Shown: positions 1 to 9,659, numbered from the stretch's first letter. The stretch: DNA of 64,000 bases from Fen-1362 sp964597035 (GCA_964597035.1 CAZQWM010000009.1:7543-71542); one strand, 5' to 3'. Translations and numbers: made by a program. The notes: generated by a model from the letters alone, not told the origin.

Positions 1-162
1 ACCAACGACAACTACTTGCTCCGTTCCAGCAAAAGCCGAGGGCTCTCGATAAGCAGGTGAGGTATATTGGTCGGCCCCCCAGCCACTCCGGATGGCAAAA
101 AGCAACAGACCGTAAGAAAACCCGAGAACGGCTTTGAAGCACAAGAAACTCGGCGATTTCAT
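1..162 (-). CDS. N-terminal part of a secreted protein, cut by the window edge
   Basis: An open frame of 54 codons starts with ATG at 162 and runs leftward off the window without a stop. The first residues (MKSPSFLCFKAVLGFSYGLL) form a basic-then-hydrophobic stretch like a signal peptide, followed by a polar segment, so the product is probably exported. An in-frame ATG at 171 would add three residues. No good Shine-Dalgarno site is visible. A near-consensus promoter lies just upstream at 214-243. Function cannot be judged from this fragment. Confidence 0.5.
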   Translation of the reverse strand, partial: MKSPSFLCFKAVLGFSYGLLLFAIRSGWGADQYTSPAYREPSAFAGTEQVVVVG

Positions 163-213
163 GAATTGCATTTCATTCGTACCAAAGCTTAGGAACCTTT
201 TTACAACATTTTC

Positions 214-243
214 ATTGTATCGCTTTATAAGACCCGCTGTCAA
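214..243 (-). promoter_or_regulatory. Sigma70-type promoter for the leftward edge gene
   Basis: On the minus strand TTGACA (243-238) is followed after 18 bases by TACAAT (219-214). Transcription would start near 207, leaving a leader of about 40 bases before the ATG at 162 or 171. Confidence 0.6.
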
Positions 244-547
244 GAGTTTTACATCACATCTAAGGTTAATATGTCGGATATGAAGTTTGCGGTGATAAGT
301 CGAACGTCGGCCAGTTCCTTAAGTTCCCCAGGCAAAGGCGGAATGAGATAGTATTCTGAAATCGCCATATCAAATTAACATAGGAATTTTTTATATTGAT
401 TCGATTATAAGCACCGACGGCATACCTGAAAACTGGCATGATTCTTAAATTGAAACAGGTTTTTGCCTAAAAGTGAAATGTGTGCTTCTGGTCCTGGGAA
501 TCGGTTTTAACGGTTTGGCCGGTGCTCAAGTTTTTTAATTTTAAACC
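244..547. other. Intergenic stretch without a convincing gene
   Basis: The region is AT-rich and holds no gene I can support. On the minus strand, 368-249 is a 39-codon ATG-to-TAA frame with a proline/leucine-rich start (IPPLPGELKEL), but it has no Shine-Dalgarno site and could be chance or the remnant of a leucine-rich repeat. Confidence 0.4.
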
Positions 548-580
548 TTGACAGCAAGATACTATACGTTATTATTTTGC
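548..580 (+). promoter_or_regulatory. Promoter with overlapping 27-bp palindrome, PfkB-GH3 unit
   Basis: TTGACA (548-553), a 16-base spacer and TATTAT (570-575) form a sigma70-like promoter. A 27-bp imperfect palindrome at 554-580, with GC at both ends and cores GATACTAT and TATTAT, covers the spacer and the -10 box. The same arrangement occurs before the GH116 gene at 3895-3921. A site placed over the -10 box suits repression. The regulator is not in the window. Confidence 0.55.
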
Positions 581-683
581 CCTCTTATTTTACACAAACT
601 TGCTTTTTATCGTATCGGCGAAGGTGTCGCTGAGGTTAAGGAAAGACCTAAAACGCCGGGCCGTAGCCGGAAAGGAGCTTATA

Positions 684-1901
684 GTGCAGAAAAAGAAAGA
701 CATCGAAATCGTCGCAGCAGGGCATACCTGTCTTGACCTGATACCGGCTTTCACAATCGAGGGAAAAGTTGACAAGATGACCGACGTCCTCGTGCCGGGG
801 AAAATGATTAATATGGGCGAATGTGTCGTTGTAGGGGGCGGGCCGGTTACAAACGCCGGAGTATCAATCCGCCGCCTGGGTGTAAAGACCGAACTAATCG
901 GCAAAATCGGAGATGACGATTTCGGCAAACAGATTCTTCAATGGTACGAAGAGCACGAAGGTCATTTCAAGGGTATTCACATGGTCAAAGGGGAATCGAC
1001 TTCTTATACCATCGCGATTTGCATCCCCGGCATAGACCGTTTTTATCTGCATCACTGCGGTGCAAACGATACGTTCGGCTATGATGATATGGATTTCGAC
1101 CTTGTGGCCCGCTCGAAGCTTATGCTTTTCGGCTATCCGCCGTGGATGAAAAAGATTTATGAAAATACCGGCGATGAGTTGACAAAAATCCTCAAAAAGA
1201 GCAAGGAGTTAGGGACCACAACCGCGCTCGACCTTTCGCTGCCTGACGTGAACAGTTACGCAGGCCAAGTTAACTGGAAGGCAATACTTACCGACTGGGT
1301 TCCGTTGTCGGATATTATGGTCCCGAGCGCCGAAGAGATATTTTACTTCCTTTATAAGGAAAAGTTCCTTGAGAAAAAGGCAAATCTTGGCCCCAAAGAG
1401 AGCGTGCTTGACCATATGACGGTCAAAGAAATTTCAACACTCGGCAGCGATTTGATAAAGATGGGGACAGCTATAGCAATGGTCAAGTGCGGCCACAGAG
1501 GGCTGTATGTCAGGACCGCAGGCAAGGACCGGCTGGCCAAATTAGGTGCGGCGGGATGCAAAGACCTCGATAACTGGGCAAACCGAGAGCTGTGGTTCCC
1601 CGTTTATCAGGAAGAAAAGTTCGTCGGAGCGCTTGGTTCCGGTGATTCGGCGATTGCGGGATTCCTCTCCGCATTCGTCTGGGGCCATACTATCGAGTCC
1701 TGCCTAAGATACGCAAACGCCGCCGGTAGTATGAATGTTACCGTTCCTGACGGGCTGACGTGGAATAAGGGATTCGAGGATTTAACAAAACGAATCGAAG
1801 CGGGCTGGAAAACAAAAGAATTGAAAATTAACGAGGCTGGATGGAAGCTGGAACGTGCCTTCTGGATAGGGCCTGATAACCGCGGTAAGTGGGAATCATA
1901 A
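684..1901 (+). CDS. PfkB-family carbohydrate kinase
   Basis: A ribokinase/PfkB-type sugar kinase of 405 residues, predicted to phosphorylate a sugar or nucleoside in the cytoplasm with ATP. The N-terminal beta-sheet start (EIVAAGHTCLDLIP), the glycine-rich substrate segment (GGGPVTNAGVSIRRLG) and the C-terminal anion-hole motif GALGSGDSAIAGFL are visible; the last normally reads GAGD and its Asp is the catalytic base. I choose GTG at 684 because AAAGGAG lies at 671-677; the longer frame from 600 has no such site and its extra residues are not family-like. It is followed after 27 bases by a GH3 gene, suggesting the two act on one glycoside. The substrate cannot be read from sequence. Confidence 0.85.
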   Translation: MQKKKDIEIVAAGHTCLDLIPAFTIEGKVDKMTDVLVPGKMINMGECVVVGGGPVTNAGVSIRRLGVKTELIGKIGDDDFGKQILQWYEEHEGHFKGIHMVKGESTSYTIAICIPGIDRFYLHHCGANDTFGYDDMDFDLVARSKLMLFGYPPWMKKIYENTGDELTKILKKSKELGTTTALDLSLPDVNSYAGQVNWKAILTDWVPLSDIMVPSAEEIFYFLYKEKFLEKKANLGPKESVLDHMTVKEISTLGSDLIKMGTAIAMVKCGHRGLYVRTAGKDRLAKLGAAGCKDLDNWANRELWFPVYQEEKFVGALGSGDSAIAGFLSAFVWGHTIESCLRYANAAGSMNVTVPDGLTWNKGFEDLTKRIEAGWKTKELKINEAGWKLERAFWIGPDNRGKWES

Positions 1902-1928
1902 AAACGAGCAAGGGCAGGAGATAAAAAA

Positions 1929-3761
1929 ATGGCAAAGAAAGGTAATGCGAAAAGAGACGCATTTGTCAGTAAAAAACTGGCGAAGATGAGCTTGGAAGAA
2001 AAGGTCGGCCAGCTTTTGACTTTCACCCGCCGTGGCGCAATGATAACGCCCAGCGGCGTTGAGCAAATCACGAAACTGCAGTGCGGCGGCCTTTGCCTTG
2101 AGCCATACGCCGTCGAGACCTGCAAAAACCTTTACTGGGGGAATTCCCAGATTGACCAGACTTTCAAGCCACCGAAAGATTACTTCACTATAGCGAATAC
2201 TTACTTTGCCGGCAAAACCTTCGGTATCAGCATAACGCCGGGCGATTACACCAGGGACCTCAACAAGCTGCAGAAAATCGCGCTGGCCAGACGCTCCGCG
2301 ATACCCCTGCATATGACTATTGATTTCGAAGGTGATTTCAAAAACGATTATATGTCCGGCGGCATAAGGCAGTTTCCCCCACCAATGGGTATGGCCGCCA
2401 TCGGCGACGCAAAACTCACCTACAAAATCAATAATACCATCGCAAAGCAACTCAGCAATATCGGCGTAACGCAGATGTATTCGCCGGTCTGCGACGTAAA
2501 TATCAATCCCAAGAATCCTGAAATCGGTGTCCGCTCATTCGGCGACGACCCCGAGGTTTGCGCAAAACACGCCGTCGCCTTTATACAGGGTTTACAGGAC
2601 GGCGGCATTGCTGCGACCGCAAAGCATTTCCCCGGCAGGGGCGACTCAGCCACTGATGCTCACGACGTGCTGGATGTCATCAGGGCCGACAAAAAAAGAA
2701 TGCACGAAGTCGAGCTGGTTCCCTTCAAAGCGGCAATCGCAGCGGGTGTAAAGGCCATTATGACGGGCCATTCGGTTTACCCGGCTTTCGACGACAAATA
2801 CCCGACGACGTTGTCGGAAAAGATTCTGACCGGGCTGTTGAGAGAAGAGCTTGGCTTCGACGGCGTTATTGTTTCCGACGCGATTGGTATGGCGGCAATC
2901 CTGAAAAAGTGGCCACTTCCGCAGGCCTGCGCAATGGCGATTAAGGCCGGCTGCGACACGATACTCTTAAAAGCCGACGACGAGTCAAGGTCGCAGTGCT
3001 TCTTCGGAATCAAGCAGGCTGTTCAGAAAGGCGAAATTTCAGAGCAGCGTCTTAACGAGGCCGTTACGCATCTTTTGAAAATGAAATATGACCAGGGCCT
3101 GTTCGAGACAGCCGGCAAGAAGGACCCAAAGAAGGCGCAAGATTACGCCCTGAGCAAGCCGGTCGTGGATTTCTGCTGGGACATAGCCAAAAAGGCAATG
3201 ATTGTAATGCGGGACGACAAGAAAATGTTGCCTTTGAGTCCCAAGCAGAAAATGCTGGTCATCGAGCAGCGCATTCCTTATGAATTCTGCGGAAAAGACC
3301 CCTATATGCACCAGCATATGTTCTGCGAGCGAATGTCGGAATATTCGACGAATTTGATACTGGTCGATACCGATTTTGCCGCGACCGAAGACGAGCTTAA
3401 GGAGTGCCTGTCGCTTGCCAAACAGGCGGACATCGTTGTTATGACCAATTATTACGCCCGAATCGTCAAGACGGGCAATAACCGGCTGCTCGTCAAAAAG
3501 CTAAAACAAATGGGTAAAAAAATCGTCGTCGTTACGAACTATCCATACGTGGAAGGCACAACCAAAGAGGCCGACGTCGTCGTCTGTAATTTCTCCGGCA
3601 CGCCTGATTCCATCAGGGCCGCGGTCGATGTGCTTTTCGGCAAAGTAAAGACCTCGCCGAAGACAAAACTGCCGATAAAGCTCAGCAACCAAAAAGAAGC
3701 GCCTGTTCAGAAGCCGGCGGCACCGAAAAAGAAGCAGCCCTGGGGCCTGTCGTATTGTTAG
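1929..3761 (+). CDS. Glycoside hydrolase family 3, NagZ-like
   Basis: A 610-residue GH3 enzyme hydrolysing beta-glycosides, either beta-N-acetylhexosaminides or beta-glucosides. The NagZ-type loop KHFPGRGDSATDAHD lies near residues 231-245 and supplies an Asp-His pair; VSDAIGM near residue 315 carries the nucleophile Asp. The TIM barrel covers roughly residues 1-370, followed by a second alpha/beta domain and a Lys/Pro-rich tail. No signal peptide is visible, so it is probably cytoplasmic. AGGAG precedes the ATG. Its place behind a PfkB kinase suggests cleavage followed by phosphorylation, perhaps in cell-wall amino-sugar or oligosaccharide turnover. The presence of a C-terminal domain leaves a beta-glucosidase role possible. 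Confidence 0.85.
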   Translation: MAKKGNAKRDAFVSKKLAKMSLEEKVGQLLTFTRRGAMITPSGVEQITKLQCGGLCLEPYAVETCKNLYWGNSQIDQTFKPPKDYFTIANTYFAGKTFGISITPGDYTRDLNKLQKIALARRSAIPLHMTIDFEGDFKNDYMSGGIRQFPPPMGMAAIGDAKLTYKINNTIAKQLSNIGVTQMYSPVCDVNINPKNPEIGVRSFGDDPEVCAKHAVAFIQGLQDGGIAATAKHFPGRGDSATDAHDVLDVIRADKKRMHEVELVPFKAAIAAGVKAIMTGHSVYPAFDDKYPTTLSEKILTGLLREELGFDGVIVSDAIGMAAILKKWPLPQACAMAIKAGCDTILLKADDESRSQCFFGIKQAVQKGEISEQRLNEAVTHLLKMKYDQGLFETAGKKDPKKAQDYALSKPVVDFCWDIAKKAMIVMRDDKKMLPLSPKQKMLVIEQRIPYEFCGKDPYMHQHMFCERMSEYSTNLILVDTDFAATEDELKECLSLAKQADIVVMTNYYARIVKTGNNRLLVKKLKQMGKKIVVVTNYPYVEGTTKEADVVVCNFSGTPDSIRAAVDVLFGKVKTSPKTKLPIKLSNQKEAPVQKPAAPKKKQPWGLSYC

Positions 3762-3800
3762 TAATGCCTGAAGTCCGGGTTTTGAAGATTTAATTAAATC

Positions 3801-3838
3801 AGTGCCCTCGTTGCTGACAAAAAAGTAACGGGGGCACT
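3801..3838 (+). terminator. Hairpin after the PfkB-GH3 unit
   Basis: A 12-base-pair stem (AGTGCCCTCGTT paired with AACGGGGGCACT, one G-T pair) with a 14-base loop lies 39 bases after the GH3 stop. The run of T behind it is weak, so termination may be imperfect. Confidence 0.55.
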
Positions 3839-3887
3839 GTTCGTATATGTTGTAAAGTGCCACATCACGCTCTTCCGAATTTAACGC

Positions 3888-3921
3888 TTGAACGGCGGGA
3901 TACTATCTGGTATTATCCCGC
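3888..3921 (+). promoter_or_regulatory. Promoter with overlapping 27-bp palindrome, GH116 gene
   Basis: TTGAAC (3888-3893), a 17-base spacer and TATTAT (3911-3916) form the promoter. The palindrome 3895-3921 (ends GC, cores GATACTAT and TATTAT) matches the one at 554-580 in 19 of 27 positions. The arms differ symmetrically: GGG opposite CCC here, AAG opposite TTT there. Confidence 0.55.
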
Positions 3922-3977
3922 GTTTCATAAAAAGCGCAACCGTTTAACAATAGATGTTAATACAGAGGAGATGTTGA

Positions 3978-6623
3978 ATGCCTAAAGCAAGCAGCTTGAA
4001 AACCAGCGATCTTTTCACAATCTCAGGGGCACAAATTCCCGCGATTTACGTTAAGAACAAGATGGCGGTCCATTTTCAGGGGATGTCAAAGACAATGGAC
4101 TTCCCCCAGACCATTTTCCTTCAGGGTGCGCCGACCTGTTCGGTAGGCATATCGCCTGAAGGTTTATATAACCGGCTCAATGACGCAGGCCGACTGGTTT
4201 ACCTGAACCAAAAGGCAATTCAACTCGCCTCGGCACCCTTTGTCCGTATTTCCGCCTTTGGCGAGACCTCGCCCGCCCCTAAGGGGCGAGGCGGGGACGA
4301 CGACAGGCCCGTTATGCTCACTACCAGAAAACCCCAGACAATGGAAAGCCACGATGATATACCCGTATCGCAGCGCTATTATCACCAGCCGGCAGATTTA
4401 AGGCAGGTTACAATTTCCTTAGCCACGCCTATGGCTGAAATGTCTTTCAACCTGGGCAAGGCCAAAGTAACAAGAAGGATGATTTCCCCGTTTTTGTCCG
4501 GCAATGTTCAGGCCCTTATGCCGATTGGCGTAGAGGAATATGAGGTCGAGAACACCTCAAAACAATCGCAGCAGGTAACTTTAGTGATACCGAGGCCGAC
4601 CTTAGCGAATCTTCAGGAGAAGAAATATCGGCCGATTGACCAGGACACTGCCTTTATATGCTCGGCACCGATAAAAGGCCACGTCCACAAAGAATTTAAG
4701 TCCGCCGGCATAACGGGCGTGATTATGGGCAGTTCCGAAAGCCCGTGCTTCGCTGTCGGCTCCGCCGGGCCAAGCCCGGAAAGAATGGTCATCGCCGTGC
4801 CGCAGCTCAAAGGAGTAACGATAGATACTCAGCCCTATTTCCGGCTGAACAGCTTAAAGCAGGATTTGCTATTGAAGCCGGACGGCAGCTTTTACGAAAA
4901 GTCCGGACCCAAAGTCAATAACGACTATGGCTCAGCCATCAGCATTACCTTCACGTTAAAGCCGAACGCAACAATCAAAGTTCCGGTTGCCATAGTCTTC
5001 GATTTCCCACAGCAGTGGTACGCCGACGGGACGGTTTTCGAACGTAAATATACCAAAAGCTTTAAGAATAAAGAAACGCGGGCTGTGGATATGGCCAAAA
5101 TCGCCCTTGATAATTACTCCGACTGGCAAAGCCGCACAACTGCGATCCAGAACAAGATATTCGAACACATTCAGCAAAATCCCTCTTATAAAAACGACAA
5201 GGCCGGCGCATTGCTGCTGACAAGACTGACGATTAACGAATTTCATTTTCCATTGTCAAATGCCGCAGCGTGGATTGAAACCAAGACCGGAGATGTGGCC
5301 AGGTTTTTGGAGTGCTTTGATTATCCCTATGTCAACTCTCAGGATGTTGACTGGTTCTCCCCAATATTGCTTATGCTCTTTCCCGAAGTTGAGAGAGAAA
5401 TCTGCCAGCGGTTCATTGACTCGATATTGGAAGAAAATCTCCAACAGCGGTATTATCATACCCACGCGTCCTTTACCGAAGCCAGGCAGCATTTCGAGGA
5501 GCACCGGGAAGAATACGAAGGCGTGTCACTGACCCACATAAAAGCCCCGACCAAAATCAAGGGCAGCGTCTCGCACGATTTAACCGCTTTGACTTTCGGC
5601 AATCCGATGCGCAATAAAAGCGAATACGCCTGGTATAATACCAATTACTGGATTGACCTGTTCCCCAAGATTGCCTTAAGGGTGCTGCGCAACGTTAAAT
5701 ACACAGGCGATACTGATTTCCTGAAGAAAAACTGGAAGACGCTCAAATTCGGATTCGAATATCTGGAAAAACTCGATTTGGACAAAGACGGAATACCTGA
5801 GGGCAATCCCGACGAGGTCAAGAACACCTTTGATAATATAACCCTGTTCGGCATTGACTCTTACAGCACCAACGGTTTCTTAGCCGCCTGCAAGGCAATG
5901 AGTAAAATGGCGGATATGATGAAAGACACCGCCGCCAAAAAAGAATACGAAGAGATTTTCAAAAAAGGCCTTGAGGTTTACGAAAAACTCTGGATAGACC
6001 TGCCTCGACGAAGCGTCTTCGGCAAGGCGGGCAAAAAGACAAGCCGGGGCAGAATGCAGTATTACGCCACCTGTCGTGACCTCGAGACAGGAAAGACAAA
6101 CACCGACGTCTGGACCAATCAACTGGATGGCTTGTGGTATTTGATAGCCATGGGAGAAGAGCCGTTTATTCCTGCTGAGAGGGCAAAACAAGTCCTAAAG
6201 ACAATTTATTGGAACAACCGGACCCCGATGGGCTGGGCTACAGCCAGGACACAAACTGGTAAACAGGTGGAATCGGACCAGGGGAAAGATATATGGATAG
6301 CGTCGAATTACGTCCTCGCCCAGCTTCTCGATTATTACGGCCTGGCCAAGGAAAGCAAAGACGTATATAAAGTGATGGATGAGGTCGTATTCCAGCACGC
6401 CAATTCCCTGATAACGCCGGAAAGCGTCAGGCCGACGTTTGAAAAGGAAGCGGGCGAATCAAAGCCAGGACCGCATTACATCGTATGCGGTTATACCAGG
6501 CCGGGCGCAATCTTGAACCAATTGTTAATTCAAAACGTTAAAGAAATTCAAAAGCAAATGAAAACCACGATGATAGACTCTAAGCTGTTGAATTCCTTTA
6601 TAACTTCTGTTTTTCAAAGCTGA
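3978..6623 (+). CDS. GH116-family glycosidase (GBA2-like)
   Basis: An 881-residue protein resembling GH116 beta-glucosidases/beta-xylosidases and non-lysosomal glucosylceramidase GBA2. The nucleophile region reads KSEYAWYNTNYWIDLFP near residues 546-563, and the acid/base region DGIPEG followed by FDNITLFGIDSYSTNG lies near 600-632; both fit the family's catalytic Glu and Asp in an (alpha/alpha)6 barrel. An N-terminal beta-sandwich covers roughly the first 370 residues. No signal peptide is seen. GAGGAG precedes the ATG at 3978. A GC-rich palindrome at 4267-4291 codes for a low-complexity loop near residue 100. The gene has its own promoter with a putative operator shared with the upstream unit. 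Exact substrate is unknown. Confidence 0.8.
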   Translation: MPKASSLKTSDLFTISGAQIPAIYVKNKMAVHFQGMSKTMDFPQTIFLQGAPTCSVGISPEGLYNRLNDAGRLVYLNQKAIQLASAPFVRISAFGETSPAPKGRGGDDDRPVMLTTRKPQTMESHDDIPVSQRYYHQPADLRQVTISLATPMAEMSFNLGKAKVTRRMISPFLSGNVQALMPIGVEEYEVENTSKQSQQVTLVIPRPTLANLQEKKYRPIDQDTAFICSAPIKGHVHKEFKSAGITGVIMGSSESPCFAVGSAGPSPERMVIAVPQLKGVTIDTQPYFRLNSLKQDLLLKPDGSFYEKSGPKVNNDYGSAISITFTLKPNATIKVPVAIVFDFPQQWYADGTVFERKYTKSFKNKETRAVDMAKIALDNYSDWQSRTTAIQNKIFEHIQQNPSYKNDKAGALLLTRLTINEFHFPLSNAAAWIETKTGDVARFLECFDYPYVNSQDVDWFSPILLMLFPEVEREICQRFIDSILEENLQQRYYHTHASFTEARQHFEEHREEYEGVSLTHIKAPTKIKGSVSHDLTALTFGNPMRNKSEYAWYNTNYWIDLFPKIALRVLRNVKYTGDTDFLKKNWKTLKFGFEYLEKLDLDKDGIPEGNPDEVKNTFDNITLFGIDSYSTNGFLAACKAMSKMADMMKDTAAKKEYEEIFKKGLEVYEKLWIDLPRRSVFGKAGKKTSRGRMQYYATCRDLETGKTNTDVWTNQLDGLWYLIAMGEEPFIPAERAKQVLKTIYWNNRTPMGWATARTQTGKQVESDQGKDIWIASNYVLAQLLDYYGLAKESKDVYKVMDEVVFQHANSLITPESVRPTFEKEAGESKPGPHYIVCGYTRPGAILNQLLIQNVKEIQKQMKTTMIDSKLLNSFITSVFQS
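4267..4291. repeat. GC-rich palindrome inside the GH116 gene
   Basis: CCTCGCCC (4267-4274) and GGGCGAGG (4284-4291) form a perfect 8-bp inverted repeat around CCCCTAAGG. It is translated in frame into a Gly/Pro/Asp-rich loop. It looks like a small dispersed palindromic element tolerated inside a coding region. Confidence 0.5.
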
Positions 6624-6725
6624 AGCAAGCAGCACAAAAACCCGGTTTTGACGTATATTTTTTGAGATGAATCTGCTTTTCGCTACCCATAGCGCCTGTT
6701 TCACGGGCAGGGACGGAGGTTTGTT

Positions 6726-9650
6726 ATGAGAACAACCGCATTGGCTGCGATTATCATCCTGTGTCTGTTTTCTTTTCATAGCGATGTTCTGGCCATTGGT
6801 CAGCAGCAGTATGTGGAGACCGCTTATAGCGAGGGTGATTTCCGGCTCGCACAGAAAGACTCTCTCGCCGTCCTCTATGTCGATTCGGCAGACTGGCCCG
6901 GCGTTGTCCGTGCCGCAAATGATTTACAGGCGGACATTGCCCGTGTAACGAATCGCACTCCCGAAATCACCAATGACCAGAACTGTCTCGGTAAAAGTGT
7001 GGTAATCATTGGCACTCTTGGAAAAAGCCGAATCATCGACCAATTGATTAAAAATGGCAAACTGGATGCAAAGCAGATTACCGGCAAGTGGGAATCGTTT
7101 ATCATCGAAGTTGTTCCTCAGCCGATGCCCGGCGTCGACAATGCACTGATTATAGCGGGCAGCGATAAACGAGGGACGATTTACGGGATATATGACCTGT
7201 CGGAGCAGATTGGAGTCTCGCCGTGGTATTGGTGGGCGGATGTGCCGGTCGAGAAAAAGGATTCTCTTTTCATCAAGGCCGGGGTTTATGTGCAGGGACC
7301 GCCTGCTGTCAAGTATCGGGGAATCTTTCTCAACGACGAAGCGCCGTGTCTTACCGGCTGGGTAAAGGAAAAATTCGGCGACTACAACAGTAAATTCTAC
7401 ACGAAGGTCTTTGAGCTTTTACTCCGGCTGAAAGCCAACTACCTCTGGCCGGCAATGTGGAACAACGCCTTCAATGAAGACGACCCCAATAATCCCCGCT
7501 TGGCCGATGAATACGGTATCGTGATGGGGACCTCTCATCAGGAGCCGATGCTGAGGGCACAGAAGGAATGGGACAGGCGGCACAAAGAGCACTGGAACTA
7601 TTATACGGATGCCAACGCTCTCCGGGAATTCTGGCGTGAAGGCATCAGACGTAACAAAAATCACGAAAGCATTATCACTATCGGCCTGCGGGGCGCAAAT
7701 GATACACCGTTGGTTCCAAATGGAACCGTGGCCCAGTGTATGGGCTTTCTCGAAGAAATTGTAAACGTTCAGCGAAAAATTATAGCCGAGGAAATCAATC
7801 CCGACGTAACCAAAGTGCCCCAGCTCTGGTGCCTCTACAAGGAAGTCCAGGAGTATTACGAAAAGGGCCTGCGCGTTCCCGACGATGTGACGTTACTCTG
7901 GGCCGATGACAACTGGGGCAACGTGCGCCGGCTGCCGACCGAGGAAGAACGCAAAAGAACCGGCGGGGTGGGCATCTATTATCATTTCGATTACCACGGC
8001 GGGCCTCGCTCATATGAATGGCTCGATTCCATTCAAATCACCAAAATCTGGGAGCAGATGAATCTCGCTCACGAATACGGCGCCAACAGAATCTGGATTG
8101 TCAACGTCGGCGACCTCAAGCCGCTGGAGTTCCCAATCGAATTTTTTATGACCTTCGCCCGGGACCCACAAAGATGGCCTAAAGAGAAAATATCGGAATA
8201 TACCCGGCTCTGGGCCAAGCGCGAATTCGGGCCCAAGTATGCCGAAGACATCGCTGATATAATGTCCAGGTACACCAAATATCACGCAAGACGAAAGGCC
8301 GAGCTTCTTGAGCCAACCACATACAGCATTACCAATTATCGAGAGGCGGATACCGTATCAGCCGACTTTAATGCAATCACGACCAAAGCCGAGCAAATCT
8401 CTAAAAACCTCCCTGAAAATGCCAGGGACGCCTTCTTCCAGCTTGTCCTCTACCCGACAAAAGCCCTCGCACAGGTTATCGACCTTTATATCGTTGCGGG
8501 CAAAAATAAATTGTATGCCGGGCAAAAACGCGCAGGTACCAATGACCTTGCGGCAAAAGCCCGCGAGCTGTTCAAAGCCGACGCGAAGCTCTCACTGTAT
8601 TACAACCGTCAAATGGCGAATGGCAAATGGAACCATATGATGGACGCGGTGCATATCGGTTTCACTTCCTGGAATCCGCCAAGAAAAAATAATATGCCCG
8701 ATGTCAGGGAAATCGACCTTGCCGCTGAGGCGGATATGGGTGTCACGGTTGAGGGTTCCGACAAGTCCTGGCCCGGCGCTTCGGGCGAGCCGGCGCTTCC
8801 GCAATTTGATGTGTTCAATCAGCAAAAGCGATACATCGATATATTCAATAAGGGGCAGACACCTTTTGAATTCTCAGCAACTGCAAGCGAACCTTGGATT
8901 ATTCTTAGCAAAGCGGGAGGACCAATCGGCAAGGAAATACGCCTCTGGGTCGATGTTGACTGGAGCAGGGTTCCCCCGGGCGTATCGAATGGCTCCGTGA
9001 AGATTACCGGCCCGGGCGAAAAAGCAGTAACCGTTAAAGCAAGCTCGTTCAATCCCAAGGAAATCAGCAGGTCTTCTTTAGAGGGATTCGTGGAAGCAAA
9101 CGGTTATGTCTCAATTGAGGCCGAGCATTACACGAATAAAATCGACGCCGGCGATGTTCGCTGGGAGAAAATCGACGACTACGGGCGAACGTTGTCCTCG
9201 ATGACTGTCTTTCCCGTAACCGCGAAAAGTGTAACACCGCCCGAAAACTCGCCGTGTCTCGAGTATAAAATGTACCTGTTCAATCCCGGAAATATCGAAG
9301 TAGAAGCGATTTTCGCTCCGACCCTGAATTTCGTTCCCGGCAGGGGCCTGCGTTACGCAATATCATTTGACGACCAGCCGCCCCAGATTGTTAATATCCT
9401 GACTGCCAACTTTAATGCCGAAAACGGTAACAGGAAATGGGAAAAATCCGTCCGTGACGCCGTGCACGAAGTAAAATCAACTCATACGCTCTCGGAACCG
9501 GGCTATCACACTCTGAAAATATGGATGGTTGACCCTGCCGTCGTCCTGCAAAAGCTCATCGTCGATACAGGCGGCGTGAAACCAAGCTATCTCGGCCCGC
9601 CTGAAAGCTATCGAGCAGACGGCCCAGGATTATCCTGCAAAACAGATTAG
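6726..9650 (+). CDS. GH115 alpha-glucuronidase, secreted
   Basis: A 974-residue protein of the GH115 type, which removes (4-O-methyl)glucuronic acid from xylan side chains. A signal peptide is clear (MRTTALAAIIILCLFSF, cleavage near VLA). Family segments are visible in order: an N-terminal domain ending in GSDKRGTIYGIYDLSEQIG, then the barrel beginning FLNDEAPCLTGW near residue 200, KANYLWPAMWNNAF, GTSHQEPMLRA, GLRGANDTPL and LWADDNWGN, then a helical domain and a C-terminal beta domain with IEAEHY. GGAGG precedes the ATG. It is followed after nine bases by a GH95 gene and then GH8, forming a hemicellulose cluster that was probably transcribed together. Confidence 0.92.
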   Translation: MRTTALAAIIILCLFSFHSDVLAIGQQQYVETAYSEGDFRLAQKDSLAVLYVDSADWPGVVRAANDLQADIARVTNRTPEITNDQNCLGKSVVIIGTLGKSRIIDQLIKNGKLDAKQITGKWESFIIEVVPQPMPGVDNALIIAGSDKRGTIYGIYDLSEQIGVSPWYWWADVPVEKKDSLFIKAGVYVQGPPAVKYRGIFLNDEAPCLTGWVKEKFGDYNSKFYTKVFELLLRLKANYLWPAMWNNAFNEDDPNNPRLADEYGIVMGTSHQEPMLRAQKEWDRRHKEHWNYYTDANALREFWREGIRRNKNHESIITIGLRGANDTPLVPNGTVAQCMGFLEEIVNVQRKIIAEEINPDVTKVPQLWCLYKEVQEYYEKGLRVPDDVTLLWADDNWGNVRRLPTEEERKRTGGVGIYYHFDYHGGPRSYEWLDSIQITKIWEQMNLAHEYGANRIWIVNVGDLKPLEFPIEFFMTFARDPQRWPKEKISEYTRLWAKREFGPKYAEDIADIMSRYTKYHARRKAELLEPTTYSITNYREADTVSADFNAITTKAEQISKNLPENARDAFFQLVLYPTKALAQVIDLYIVAGKNKLYAGQKRAGTNDLAAKARELFKADAKLSLYYNRQMANGKWNHMMDAVHIGFTSWNPPRKNNMPDVREIDLAAEADMGVTVEGSDKSWPGASGEPALPQFDVFNQQKRYIDIFNKGQTPFEFSATASEPWIILSKAGGPIGKEIRLWVDVDWSRVPPGVSNGSVKITGPGEKAVTVKASSFNPKEISRSSLEGFVEANGYVSIEAEHYTNKIDAGDVRWEKIDDYGRTLSSMTVFPVTAKSVTPPENSPCLEYKMYLFNPGNIEVEAIFAPTLNFVPGRGLRYAISFDDQPPQIVNILTANFNAENGNRKWEKSVRDAVHEVKSTHTLSEPGYHTLKIWMVDPAVVLQKLIVDTGGVKPSYLGPPESYRADGPGLSCKTD

Positions 9651-9659
9651 ATAGAGAAA

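Noticed and set aside
249..368. 39-codon minus-strand frame with IPPLPGELKEL
   Set aside because: Leucine-rich-repeat flavour, but no ribosome-binding site and too short to support; kept only as a note in the intergenic entry.
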